NCBI GenBank assembly: GCA_031284445.1
Contig: JAISZW010000167.1
Span: forward strand, 1 to 7,049
Length of the DNA: 7,049 nucleotides
Reading direction: 5' to 3'
Source: Candidatus Methanovirga basalitermitum
GTDB lineage: Archaea > Methanobacteriota > Methanobacteria > Methanobacteriales > Methanobacteriaceae
Positions within the stretch are counted from its first letter, which is position 1. Every line of letters begins with the position of its first letter. Below, one piece after another: positions 1 through 5,959 of this stretch. Under the pieces are notes generated by a model that was not told the DNA's origin, did not search any database, and saw nothing but the letters and a program-made list of their open reading frames with translations. The position numbers and the translations under genes are program-made.

Positions 1-38
1 TTTTAATAATTAATTTTTAATTTGGATGTACTTTTGGA

Positions 39-107
39 AAAAATATGAAATCTGATGGTATATCATGTTGAATCTCTATGGGGATTCCGTTGATTTTTCA
101 TATTTTT
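39..107. repeat. Inverted repeat / long hairpin in the GINS leader
   Basis: An 11-bp perfect inverted repeat (AAAAATATGAA at 39-49 and TTCATATTTTT at 97-107) encloses a second short stem, GAATC at 70-74 with GATTC at 83-87. It lies 38 bp upstream of the GINS start codon. It could be the transcription end of a gene left of the window or a structured leader. Part of the pairing is A/T tract, so chance is possible. Confidence 0.4.
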
Positions 108-133
108 GAGACACATTGTCTATTAAATATTTC

Positions 134-139
134 GAGGAG
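134..139 (+). promoter_or_regulatory. Shine-Dalgarno site deciding the TTG start of the GINS gene
   Basis: GAGGAG sits 5 nt before the TTG at 145. It matches the archaeal anti-SD complement (GGAGGTGA) well and supports TTG as the real start. The conserved N-terminal helix of the protein begins at this codon, and no ATG lies near it. Confidence 0.7.
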
Positions 140-144
140 TTATT

Positions 145-1326
145 TTGGAGGACTTTTTTCAAAAATTAAGATCAATACAAAAAAAAGAGCGTGCAAATAG
201 TTCCTTATCCAGAATAAACAATGATTTTTACAAGAAAGTAAGGGACTTTATTGATGATCTTAAAGAAAGTATTGCCAATGACCCCTTCTCAGAAGAAAAT
301 CATACATTAAAAAAATCCATACCAGTAATTACTGAAATCTACGAAAAAAGAGAACATAAAATCGCAAATATTGCCATAATGAATATTCATAGATCATATC
401 ATCTCTTTTCAGGAGCCCCTCAATTTGACTTTTTAGATACGGCTCCACTTAATCTGGCTCCTGAGGAGGAAAAATTATATTTTTCAATTATTGAAACCTT
501 GAAAATTCATCGTGAAAGAATATCTAAAGATGTCGTGAATGAAAATATAGAATTTAGTGATTTTAATCCTCAAAATACAGAAATCAATAATTTTCAAGGA
601 TCTAAACCAAACAAACCAATAATTAAACAATCAAGCAATTCTAAGGCTTTTAGCAATATTAACAAAAACGAGCAAATTAAGATTTCAAACAAACTATATG
701 GCATTAAAAAAGCTAAAATTATTGAAAATGAAAAAAGAGAAAGTATTGATAGTCAAATATATAAATCAAAAAATAATCATAAAATTGAATCTAAGACCAA
801 TAATACAAATAATGATATGGTTTTAACCAATGAAAATGTTTTAAATAACAAGGACACTATTAATAAAAATCATGCACAGCATCTAAATTCAAATGACCTT
901 AAAAAGTCTAATTCAATAAATCCAGATGATAATCAAGCGATTGATGATAAACACAATAAAAGTTTTAGTTTAATAAAAGATAATGGCAATAAAAAGATCT
1001 TAGATGAACACAAACTTAATGAACATGTTTTTAAAGATCAAAACGAACAATTCCCTGTTTTTGAAGATGATGAAGAAAAATATTTTAATAGTTCTAAGAA
1101 TCTTAATTCTAAAATGATTAATATTTCTAAAACTCATAAAAAAGAACCAAAAATTATTGATCCTATTGTTATTGAACCAATACTATTCTTTGATAACCTG
1201 CCTCCAATTATGGGTGTTGATAGTAAAGTTTATGGACCTTTTCGTCCACAAGATGTTGCAACAATCCCTATAACAAATGCAGAAATCATTGTTAAAAATA
1301 AAAAAGGAAGACTTCTTAAAATTTAG
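145..1326 (+). CDS. Archaeal GINS complex subunit, Gins51 type, with a long Asn/Lys-rich linker
   Basis: A subunit of the archaeal GINS complex, which joins MCM helicase and the GAN/RecJ-like (Cdc45-type) protein at the replication fork. Residues 1-125 are the helical A domain, including MEDFFQKLRSIQKKER, the basic EKREHKIANIAIMNIHRSYH stretch and PEEEKLYFSIIETLKIHRERI. Residues 340-393 are the small beta B domain (LPPIMGVDSKVYGPFRP, ending NKKGRLLKI). The A-then-B order is that of Gins51 (Sld5/Psf1 side), not Gins23; in several euryarchaea Gins51 alone forms a homotetramer. Residues ~130-333 are a low-complexity linker very rich in Asn, Lys, Ser and Asp, so at 393 aa it is longer than most archaeal GINS proteins (about 170-350 aa). 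The start is TTG with a good SD. The family call is firm; the linker has no function I can recognise. Confidence 0.88.
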   Translation: MEDFFQKLRSIQKKERANSSLSRINNDFYKKVRDFIDDLKESIANDPFSEENHTLKKSIPVITEIYEKREHKIANIAIMNIHRSYHLFSGAPQFDFLDTAPLNLAPEEEKLYFSIIETLKIHRERISKDVVNENIEFSDFNPQNTEINNFQGSKPNKPIIKQSSNSKAFSNINKNEQIKISNKLYGIKKAKIIENEKRESIDSQIYKSKNNHKIESKTNNTNNDMVLTNENVLNNKDTINKNHAQHLNSNDLKKSNSINPDDNQAIDDKHNKSFSLIKDNGNKKILDEHKLNEHVFKDQNEQFPVFEDDEEKYFNSSKNLNSKMINISKTHKKEPKIIDPIVIEPILFFDNLPPIMGVDSKVYGPFRPQDVATIPITNAEIIVKNKKGRLLKI

Positions 1327-1361
1327 ATTATAAAAATCGAGGATGAAAAATTCAACTGATA

Positions 1362-1398
1362 CATTTTTTATTGATTAATATTCATACTTGAATATTTT
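1362..1398 (+). terminator. Probable transcription end of the GINS gene (T-run plus hairpin)
   Basis: About 35 bp after the GINS stop there is a T-run (TTTTTT, ~1363-1368). It is followed by a perfect 8-bp hairpin, AATATTCA (1377-1384), loop TACT, TGAATATT (1389-1396), running into TTTT. Archaeal termination needs mainly the T-run, so this is a plausible end of the transcript. Confidence 0.45.
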
Positions 1399-1412
1399 AA
1401 CAAAAAAATTGA

Positions 1413-1568
1413 ATATATTGTAGCACCAAATTTTTAGCATTAAAACTATCAGATCATATAAATAAATCAGGAAGTTTAGTGACAGGTGCTTATGCTTTTA
1501 ACTACTTATGTTCTGGTGTATGTGGAATGGGAATGTTAATGGTTCTTTTAAAGACCATACATAGTTAG
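1413..1568 (+). pseudogene. Decayed fragment of an unidentified, possibly membrane, protein
   Basis: A start-less open stretch of 51 codons between a TGA (1410-1412) and a TAG (1566-1568). Its translation looks like real protein instead of AT-rich noise: it contains SGSLVTGAYAFNYLCSGVCG and then MGMLMVLLKTIHS, a Gly/Ala/Ser-rich hydrophobic run typical of one membrane helix. No ATG/GTG/TTG with an SD leads it. I do not recognise the family. It is most simply read as the 3' end of a gene whose front has been lost. Composition is the only evidence, so confidence is low. Confidence 0.3.
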
Positions 1569-1616
1569 TTCATTACAGACATCATCGGTGTCCATTTTAT
1601 CATATTTCTCCAGACT

Positions 1617-1964
1617 TTACCTTTTATGATTAAAATTAAGTTTTTTAAGAAGGATGTGGTCTAACGAGATTATGCATCCCCATTTGTAAAAGTTAGATGA
1701 TATCGTAACCATTTGTCTTCTTTTAGAGAAAGATATTGTTTTTCTTGTCTTCTATTGTTTTCTTGTCTTAAGTTTAAGTTCTCTTACTCGTTATGATAGA
1801 GATTTGAGAACTGTCAATCTTATCTGGATTTCCATTATACTATCTTTTAAAGCATTGGCTAATTTTTGACCTACTATTTCTTTTATTACTTGTACATATT
1901 TTAATTCTTTCATTGGGTAATTGAGATCTGTTTTAGGTTTTCCTATTGGGGAGTGTCCAAATTT
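1617..1964 (-). pseudogene. Decayed minus-strand gene remnant ending at the inverted-repeat element
   Basis: On the minus strand, from 1964 down to a stop at 1791-1793, one frame gives 57 codons that read like a real protein: SPIGKPKTDLNYPMKELKYV followed by QVIKEIVGQKLANALKDSIM, then EIQIRLTVLKSLS. The same frame continues past that TAA and a TAG (1752-1754) to a TAA at 1617-1619 with basic sequence (SKRRQMVTISSNFYKWG), so two in-frame stops break it. No start codon is present. The good part begins exactly where the left terminal repeat (1954-1974) ends, which suggests that the element cut the gene. Family not recognised. Confidence 0.38.
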
Positions 1965-1974
1965 TTACTGATGA
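1954..1974 (+). repeat. Terminal repeat, left end
   Basis: Starts TGTCCAAATTTTTACTGATG (first 20 of 21 bases). It is inverted relative to 2319-2339 (18/21 identical) and to 2662-2682 (17/21 identical). Its first base abuts the minus-strand gene remnant. Confidence 0.6.
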
Positions 1975-2021
1975 AAGTTTATTAGTGTTATGATATCATT
2001 ATCATTTAAGATAAAGAAAAA

Positions 2022-2101
2022 CTTCGATTTGTTATCGAAGATAACTTAGGAAACGAAAAACAAGCTTTTCTAAGTTGCCTTTGGCAACAAATCTTTGATT
2101 T
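2022..2101. repeat. Row of four small stem-loops inside the inverted-repeat element
   Basis: Four stems follow each other closely. CTTCGAT/ATCGAAG (2022-2028/2034-2040) is 7 bp with a TTGTT loop. AACTTAG/CTAAGTT (2043-2049/2070-2076) is 7 bp. GTTGCC/GGCAAC (2074-2079/2083-2088) is 6 bp with a TTT loop and shares three bases with the stem before it. AAATC/GATTT (2089-2093/2097-2101) is 5 bp with a TTT loop. These are the most GC-containing bases of the spacer, so pairing may be selected. Likely secondary structure of the element, in DNA or RNA. Confidence 0.5.
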
Positions 2102-2318
2102 TCCGCTTCTAACTTTAAAAAATAAAAAATTTTTTAAAATAAACAAAAAATCACCAAATAAAGCTATTGGAGAAAATATATTCAAATTTTCTGTAATTTT
2201 CATAATGTCAAAAAATATGGAATTTTTAAGAGAAATTAACTTTCATTTACAAATAAAACTGAAAAATAACAAAAATTTACATTCATAAAATATAGGAAAT
2301 TATTGATTTTAAAATATC

Positions 2319-2339
2319 TCATCAGTAAAGTTTTAGACA
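2319..2339 (-). repeat. Terminal repeat, right end 1
   Basis: Read on the minus strand it begins TGTCTAAAACTTTACTGATG. It differs from the left end at positions 5, 9 and 10 only. It is a direct repeat of 2662-2682 (18/21). Confidence 0.6.
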
Positions 2340-2661
2340 GTACCTAGTTCATGGTATAAATATGAAAAACAGAAAATATCATGAAATTAAAGTGAAATTA
2401 GAAAATAATATTCAACTAAAATTACAAAATAATATTGTATAAATGTTAAAAAAGAAAACAACAAATTATAATTATTTGATTAATTGTTCATAAAAATAAT
2501 CAAAAAATATAAAGAGTATTTATTTCAATAAAAAAATGTTATAGTATTTCCAAACTTTTTTAACATTTAATTAAGTTATTTCAATCATTCTTAACTTTAA
2601 ACCATAATTCGAAAGATTCTATAGATTGTTATGAATATGTTATAAAAGTTAGTAAAGTAAT
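2340..2661. other. AT-rich spacer with no convincing gene
   Basis: About 320 bp of extremely AT-rich sequence between the two right-end repeats. The longest ATG frame I see is about 26 codons (from ~2362, MKNRKYHEIKVKLENN...), with no SD and low complexity. There is an 11-base direct repeat AAAATAATATT near 2401 and 2426. Nothing here is supported as a gene. Confidence 0.5.
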
Positions 2662-2682
2662 ATATCAGTAAAGATTTAGACA
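2662..2682 (-). repeat. Terminal repeat, right end 2 (extra copy)
   Basis: Read on the minus strand it begins TGTCTAAATCTTTACTGATA. It lies 343 bp beyond right end 1 in the same orientation and about 27 bp before the TATA-like box of the SWIM gene. It is either the real end of a larger decayed element or the relic of a second insertion. Confidence 0.55.
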
Positions 2683-2708
2683 TTCTTTGATTAAAATAAT
2701 TGTACAAC

Positions 2709-2717
2709 AAATATATA
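2709..2717 (+). promoter_or_regulatory. Candidate TATA box of the SWIM gene
   Basis: AAATATATA centred ~29 bp before the ATG at 2742. At the usual archaeal TATA-to-start distance, transcription would begin at or just before the start codon. That fits the absence of a good SD (only TAAGATGAT precedes the ATG) and suggests a leaderless or near-leaderless mRNA. In DNA this AT-rich, TATA-like strings are common. Confidence 0.35.
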
Positions 2718-2741
2718 GATGAGTTATGGTAAGATGATATT

Positions 2742-4361
2742 ATGGTAAAATATGGGAAAACATGGTGGGGTAATAAATGGTTGGATGCTCTTAATCAAAT
2801 TGATTTTACTAATCGCCTACCACGAGGTAGAATGTATGCTAATACTAGTAAAGTATATGATATTCAAATAAACGGTAATGTGATTAGTGCTAAGGTTAAA
2901 GGAAATTATGCTCCATACTACAATGCTAAAATAATGCTAAAATCATTTAATTCTAATGATAAGAAGATCATAACTGAAATTGTTAATAATTCATTCTCTA
3001 TTCTATCCTCTTTAATGAACAATAAACTTCCAGAAGAATTATATGTTAAACTTTCACAATACGGAATACAACTTTTTCCAGAAAGTTGGGATGATCTCAA
3101 TGGGGATTGTGATTGTCCTGATTATGCCATACCATGCAAACATATAGCTGGATTGGTTTACATGATAGCCAATGAAATTGATAAAGATCCTTTTACAGCA
3201 TTTCGTATACATAATAGTGATTTATTGTCTTTAATACCATACTTCGATAAACTTGACAAAGATAGTAAAATCAATGGTTTAGATGATATTTTTTTAAAAT
3301 CAAGTGGTAGGCATATAGAAACTGTTGAATCTTCAAGTATAACTGATAAAGAGAAAATTCTTGAAAATATTGACTTTTCCCAAATTCCTGATTTATTTGA
3401 CCATATTTTTGCTCTTTTAACATCGAAACCCATTTTTTATGAAAAAGATTTTAAAAAAAGTACAGAAGGTGTATATAAAACTCTTAAAAGAAAATATTAC
3501 ACTAAAATTGATGGGTATTCTATTTTACCAAGTAATTTAAGGAAAACCGTATATCTACTCTCTGATAAAGGCTTTGATAGTGAAGATAAAAAATTAGAGA
3601 AGAAATTTACTAATCAATGGGGAAATCCATATACTTTAGAGAATTTTAGAATAAATTTAGATAAAAACTATAATATAAATAGAGTAGTGGGTCATGATAA
3701 CAAGGATGAGGATTTTTTTAAAGAGTATAATGAAAGTTTAGCTGAAGCTATTATTGGTTTAATAGTAGACATTCCTCAACATACCCTTTATAGATGCAGT
3801 TATACATTAAAGTACCTACATTTCTTAAATCAGTTTGCAAGAGAGCTGTTAAGAAAATCAGCATTCATTCCTGAGATAATGCAAGACTCTGATAATCAAG
3901 CTATTATAAGATGGGTTCCAGCTTTATTCAGCAAAAAATTGGTTAATATTTATGAGGATCTTGTAAAATCGGTTCCTAATGATTTATTAACTTATAACAA
4001 TAAAAAAATCCATGTTGAAGAACAAGTTAAGACTTTTTTAAGTTTAATACTCTCTCAACTGATTCACTCTCTTTTAAATCAGAATATGACTCAAAAATTT
4101 GAGAGAGAACTGAAGAATCCAGTTTTTAAATTGTTTTATCTTGGAGAAAGACAAAAATTTGATAGTTTTGAGACTAAAGTATATAAAGAGATTATTAAAC
4201 AATGGCTTTCAAATTTAAATATTAGAGAAAGAGATTATAACCTTTTTTTGAAAGTAAATGAAAAAAATGAATTTTTTACAATAGATTTAGAAGTGAGTTT
4301 TGATGATAATGTCCCTGAGTTGGTATATGAATTCATTTCAAATAAAAAAAATTATATGTGA
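2742..4361 (+). CDS. SWIM zinc-finger / SNF2-helicase-associated protein, truncated before the ATPase domain
   Basis: The N-terminal part of a SWIM plus SNF2-family helicase locus. Residues 1-70 start with the typical KTWWGNKWLDAL and RGRMYANTSKVYDIQI segments found before SWIM domains. The SWIM motif CxCx6CxH is intact (C123, C125, C132, H134; CDCPDYAIPCKH), predicted to bind zinc and nucleic acid or partner protein. From about residue 355 the pattern follows the SNF2-helicase-associated region (DUF3670-like): YLHFLNQFARELLRKSAFIP, then IRWVPAL, WLSNLN and NLFLKVNEKNEFFTIDLEVS. The frame stops at residue 539, before any Walker A or DEAD-like motif. The missing motor and the helicase tail just downstream suggest that a longer fusion, or two adjacent genes, collapsed by deletion. 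The remaining ORF is open and may still give a SWIM protein without ATPase activity. Confidence 0.8.
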   Translation: MVKYGKTWWGNKWLDALNQIDFTNRLPRGRMYANTSKVYDIQINGNVISAKVKGNYAPYYNAKIMLKSFNSNDKKIITEIVNNSFSILSSLMNNKLPEELYVKLSQYGIQLFPESWDDLNGDCDCPDYAIPCKHIAGLVYMIANEIDKDPFTAFRIHNSDLLSLIPYFDKLDKDSKINGLDDIFLKSSGRHIETVESSSITDKEKILENIDFSQIPDLFDHIFALLTSKPIFYEKDFKKSTEGVYKTLKRKYYTKIDGYSILPSNLRKTVYLLSDKGFDSEDKKLEKKFTNQWGNPYTLENFRINLDKNYNINRVVGHDNKDEDFFKEYNESLAEAIIGLIVDIPQHTLYRCSYTLKYLHFLNQFARELLRKSAFIPEIMQDSDNQAIIRWVPALFSKKLVNIYEDLVKSVPNDLLTYNNKKIHVEEQVKTFLSLILSQLIHSLLNQNMTQKFERELKNPVFKLFYLGERQKFDSFETKVYKEIIKQWLSNLNIRERDYNLFLKVNEKNEFFTIDLEVSFDDNVPELVYEFISNKKNYM

Positions 4362-4519
4362 TGGTATATAGGTTGATTACTACAGGAACTTTTGAAGAGA
4401 AAATAGATGATATGATACAAGGTAAAAAGGAGTTAGCAGATTTAACCGTAGGAGAAGGTGAAAATTTCATAACAGAACTTAATAACACTCAATTAAAGGA
4501 AATTTTGGAACTTAGGTAA
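4361..4519 (+). pseudogene. C-terminal remnant of a SNF2-family DNA helicase
   Basis: Only the last 52 codons of a SNF2/RapA-like helicase remain. YRLITTGTFEEKIDDMI is the conserved end of the second RecA-like lobe, and LTVGEGENFITEL followed by TQLKEILELR is the usual C-terminus of SNF2 helicases that pair with SWIM proteins. The frame differs from the SWIM ORF. Its first ATG (4361-4363) shares the A of the SWIM stop (TGATG), so it could be translated by coupling as a 52-aa peptide. Motifs I to V of the ATPase, normally several hundred residues, are absent. The simplest reading is an out-of-frame deletion joining the middle of the helicase-associated region to the last helices. Homology call firm; expression unknown. 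Confidence 0.8.
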
Positions 4520-5030
4520 TAAACCGAATCATCGACTTAGGAATTTGCAAAACTAATAATTATTGGATATTTAAATTTTATTTTATAAAATAAACTTAAC
4601 TAACTTTAAAGTTTTCAATGTATGCATAACTAAAATTAAGGTTATTCAAAGAGATAACAATTTGTCTTTAAAATAGTTTGAATTTGACGGAACTCTAAAC
4701 TACTGATTCACTTATTGAGGTGAAATATTGTTACCCAATATTTATGATAGCAATGCAATTTTTATTACTTTTTAATAAAATATTATTATTTTCTTGTTGG
4801 ATATCAGTATTTTTATATTTGATTTTAGATAAATAGTAATAGTTGTTGATTTTTAATTTGTATTTTGACTGTTTTTTCACTTGAGCTTATGAAATTTTTA
4901 ATTTTGATTGTTTCATGATATAATATATGAAAACTTAGAAAAAATGTTTTAAATCAGAAAAAGTAAATAATTAAGGATTTAATCATGCCTTAGACTATTG
5001 TTAAATATATGTTAATTAATTTAAAATTAA
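4520..5030. other. Spacer without a convincing gene
   Basis: About 510 bp of AT-rich sequence. It holds the two AT palindromes (4577-4613), an 8-bp perfect hairpin AAATATTG/CAATATTT (4723-4730/4736-4743), and a short TTG frame at 4728-4775 (15 codons, LLPNIYDSNAIFITF). That frame is preceded by a strong SD-like GAGGTGA (4717-4723), but it is too short to call a gene. TTTCAT/ATGAAA (4911-4916/4927-4932) flanks a TATA-like GATATAATAT that could be a promoter of the nitroreductase gene. Confidence 0.5.
4577..4594. repeat. Perfect 18-bp AT palindrome downstream of the helicase remnant
   Basis: TTTATTTTATAAAATAAA reads the same on both strands. A second perfect palindrome, AACTTTAAAGTT, lies at 4602-4613. 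They sit 57-94 bp after the helicase remnant stop and may be its transcription end. Both are pure A/T or nearly so, which weakens the case. Confidence 0.35.
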
Positions 5031-5035
5031 AGGTG
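5031..5035 (+). promoter_or_regulatory. Shine-Dalgarno site of the nitroreductase gene
   Basis: AGGTG, 5 nt before the ATG at 5041, matches the archaeal anti-SD complement and fixes the start. The family's conserved N-terminal helix (FFDVIEKRYSVRGY) begins right there. Confidence 0.75.
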
Positions 5036-5040
5036 TAAAA

Positions 5041-5547
5041 ATGGAATTTTTTGATGTGATTGAGAAAAGATATAGTGTACGTGGATATAAAAGAGATGAA
5101 GTTGAAAAAGAAAAAGTGGATAAGATCTTAAAAGCTGCTACTTTGGCTCCTACTGGTGTTAACTACCAGGGATTTAAAGTTTTTGTTATAGACACTAAAA
5201 AAAATAAAGAAGGTCTAAAAAAAATTTACAATCAGGATTGGTTTGTTGAGGCACCAATAGTTTTATGTGTAGTTGTAGATAAATCAAAAACATGGACAAG
5301 ACCATGGGATGCTAAAAATATATCAGATATTGATGCGACTATTGTGATGGATCATATAATCCTTACAGCTACAGATTTAGATCTTGGAACATGTTATATT
5401 GCAGCCTTTAAAAAATATGAGGCTATCAAATTCTTAAATTTATCAGAAGAATATGAGCCAGTTTTATTTACTCCTATTGGTTATCCAGATGCAGATAGAT
5501 CATATAGACCAAGAAAGCCTATAGATGAAATTGTCGAATACATTTAA
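5041..5547 (+). CDS. Nitroreductase family FMN-dependent oxidoreductase
   Basis: A 168-aa member of the short nitroreductase family, cytosolic, expected to work as a dimer that binds FMN and reduces an unidentified acceptor (nitro compound, quinone or flavin) with a pyridine nucleotide or F420-linked donor. Visible marks are ERRYSxR-like phosphate-binding residues in IEKRYSVRGY (R10, S12, R14), the APTGVNYQ loop (36-43), the LGTCYIAAF segment (115-123) that packs on the flavin, PIGYP (145-149), and the C-terminal RPRKPIDEIV with basic residues near the FMN phosphate. The length fits this subfamily and no residue looks lost. It heads a probable two-gene unit with a small membrane protein 12 bp downstream. 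The substrate cannot be read from sequence. Confidence 0.88.
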   Translation: MEFFDVIEKRYSVRGYKRDEVEKEKVDKILKAATLAPTGVNYQGFKVFVIDTKKNKEGLKKIYNQDWFVEAPIVLCVVVDKSKTWTRPWDAKNISDIDATIVMDHIILTATDLDLGTCYIAAFKKYEAIKFLNLSEEYEPVLFTPIGYPDADRSYRPRKPIDEIVEYI

Positions 5548-5559
5548 TGGTAGAATAAG

Positions 5560-5958
5560 ATGAAACCAGTAATTTTAAAAGCAAAAGATGAAAAAGAGAT
5601 TACTAAATTGGCTAGACATATTTTAAAGAAAGGATTTAAAGAAGTTTCTAAAGATGAAAATCATATTATCCTAAAAAAAAGAAATTTTGGAAGCATGATC
5701 ACTCATGTATGCTTTTTGCTTCTAATTTTATTTGGGAGTATATCTTTTTTTCAAGATATTCCTATTTTTAATTTTATTAAAAAATATAATATAAATTTTA
5801 TAGATTATGTTTTACAATACTTTCTTTGTTCATGTTATGTGGTATATATTGTTTTTAATCTATTCATGAAGACTAAAGTGGTTCTAATCACAACAGAAAC
5901 AAAAGATGCTGATGGAAATCCCATTGAATTTAATATGATCAATGATTTAGATATTTAA
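5560..5958 (+). CDS. Small protein with two predicted membrane helices, unknown function
   Basis: A 132-aa protein I do not recognise. Residues 1-45 are charged and soluble-like (KAKDEKEITKLARHILKKGF, a likely amphipathic helix, then a short beta-like HIILKKRNF). Residues ~46-66 (MITHVCFLLLILFGSISFF) and ~81-103 (IDYVLQYFLCSCYVVYIVFN) are membrane helices. The tail (KTKVVLITTETKDADGNPIEF) is polar. The soluble-2TM-soluble layout is common among small archaeal proteins of unknown role. It follows the nitroreductase stop after 12 bp on the same strand with no visible promoter between them, so the two are probably cotranscribed. The SD is weak (GGTAG at ~5549). Coding status is supported by codon-like composition and an ATG near the upstream stop. 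Confidence 0.65.
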   Translation: MKPVILKAKDEKEITKLARHILKKGFKEVSKDENHIILKKRNFGSMITHVCFLLLILFGSISFFQDIPIFNFIKKYNINFIDYVLQYFLCSCYVVYIVFNLFMKTKVVLITTETKDADGNPIEFNMINDLDI

Positions 5959-5959
5959 T

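Larger units (their letters stand above)
1954..2339. mobile_element. MITE-like or IS-derived element with 21-bp imperfect terminal inverted repeats
   Basis: The left end (1954-1974) and right end (2319-2339) are inverted copies matching at 18 of 21 positions, with the shared core TGTCYAAAWYTTTACTGAT running inward. The 386-bp interior has no transposase I can recognise, although one + frame (2010-2285) is open for 92 codons without a start. It holds a run of small hairpins near the left end. No clear target duplication is visible (GGAG before the left end, GTAC after the right end). The size and lack of a gene fit a MITE or an internally deleted IS. A third related end at 2662-2682 means the true element could instead span 1954-2682. 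Confidence 0.45.

Noticed and set aside
51..91. C/D-box small RNA suggested by CTGATGG and TTGAT near the GINS leader
   Set aside because: No proper RTGATGA box with a matching CTGA box at the right spacing. The segment is better explained by the long inverted repeat.
1343..1378. Eleven-codon ATG frame (MKNSTDTFFID) just after the GINS gene
   Set aside because: The SD-like GAGG abuts the ATG and is too close to work, and the frame is too short.
2006..2203. Minus-strand ATG frame of 65 codons inside the inverted-repeat element
   Set aside because: It reads through the stem-loop row, has no SD, and has low-complexity Phe/Leu/Lys-rich sequence. The plus strand is open over the same stretch (2010-2285), so neither frame shows a coding signal.
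2010..2285. Plus-strand start-less open frame of 92 codons as a possible transposase remnant
   Set aside because: The translation (for example GNEKQAFLSCLWQQIFDFPL) has no DDE or HTH motif I can see and no start. Open frames of this size are common in 20-25% GC DNA.
2918..3433. Two minus-strand open frames of 60 and 91 codons within the SWIM gene
   Set aside because: They are antisense shadows of a clearly coding gene, without SD sites or recognisable motifs.
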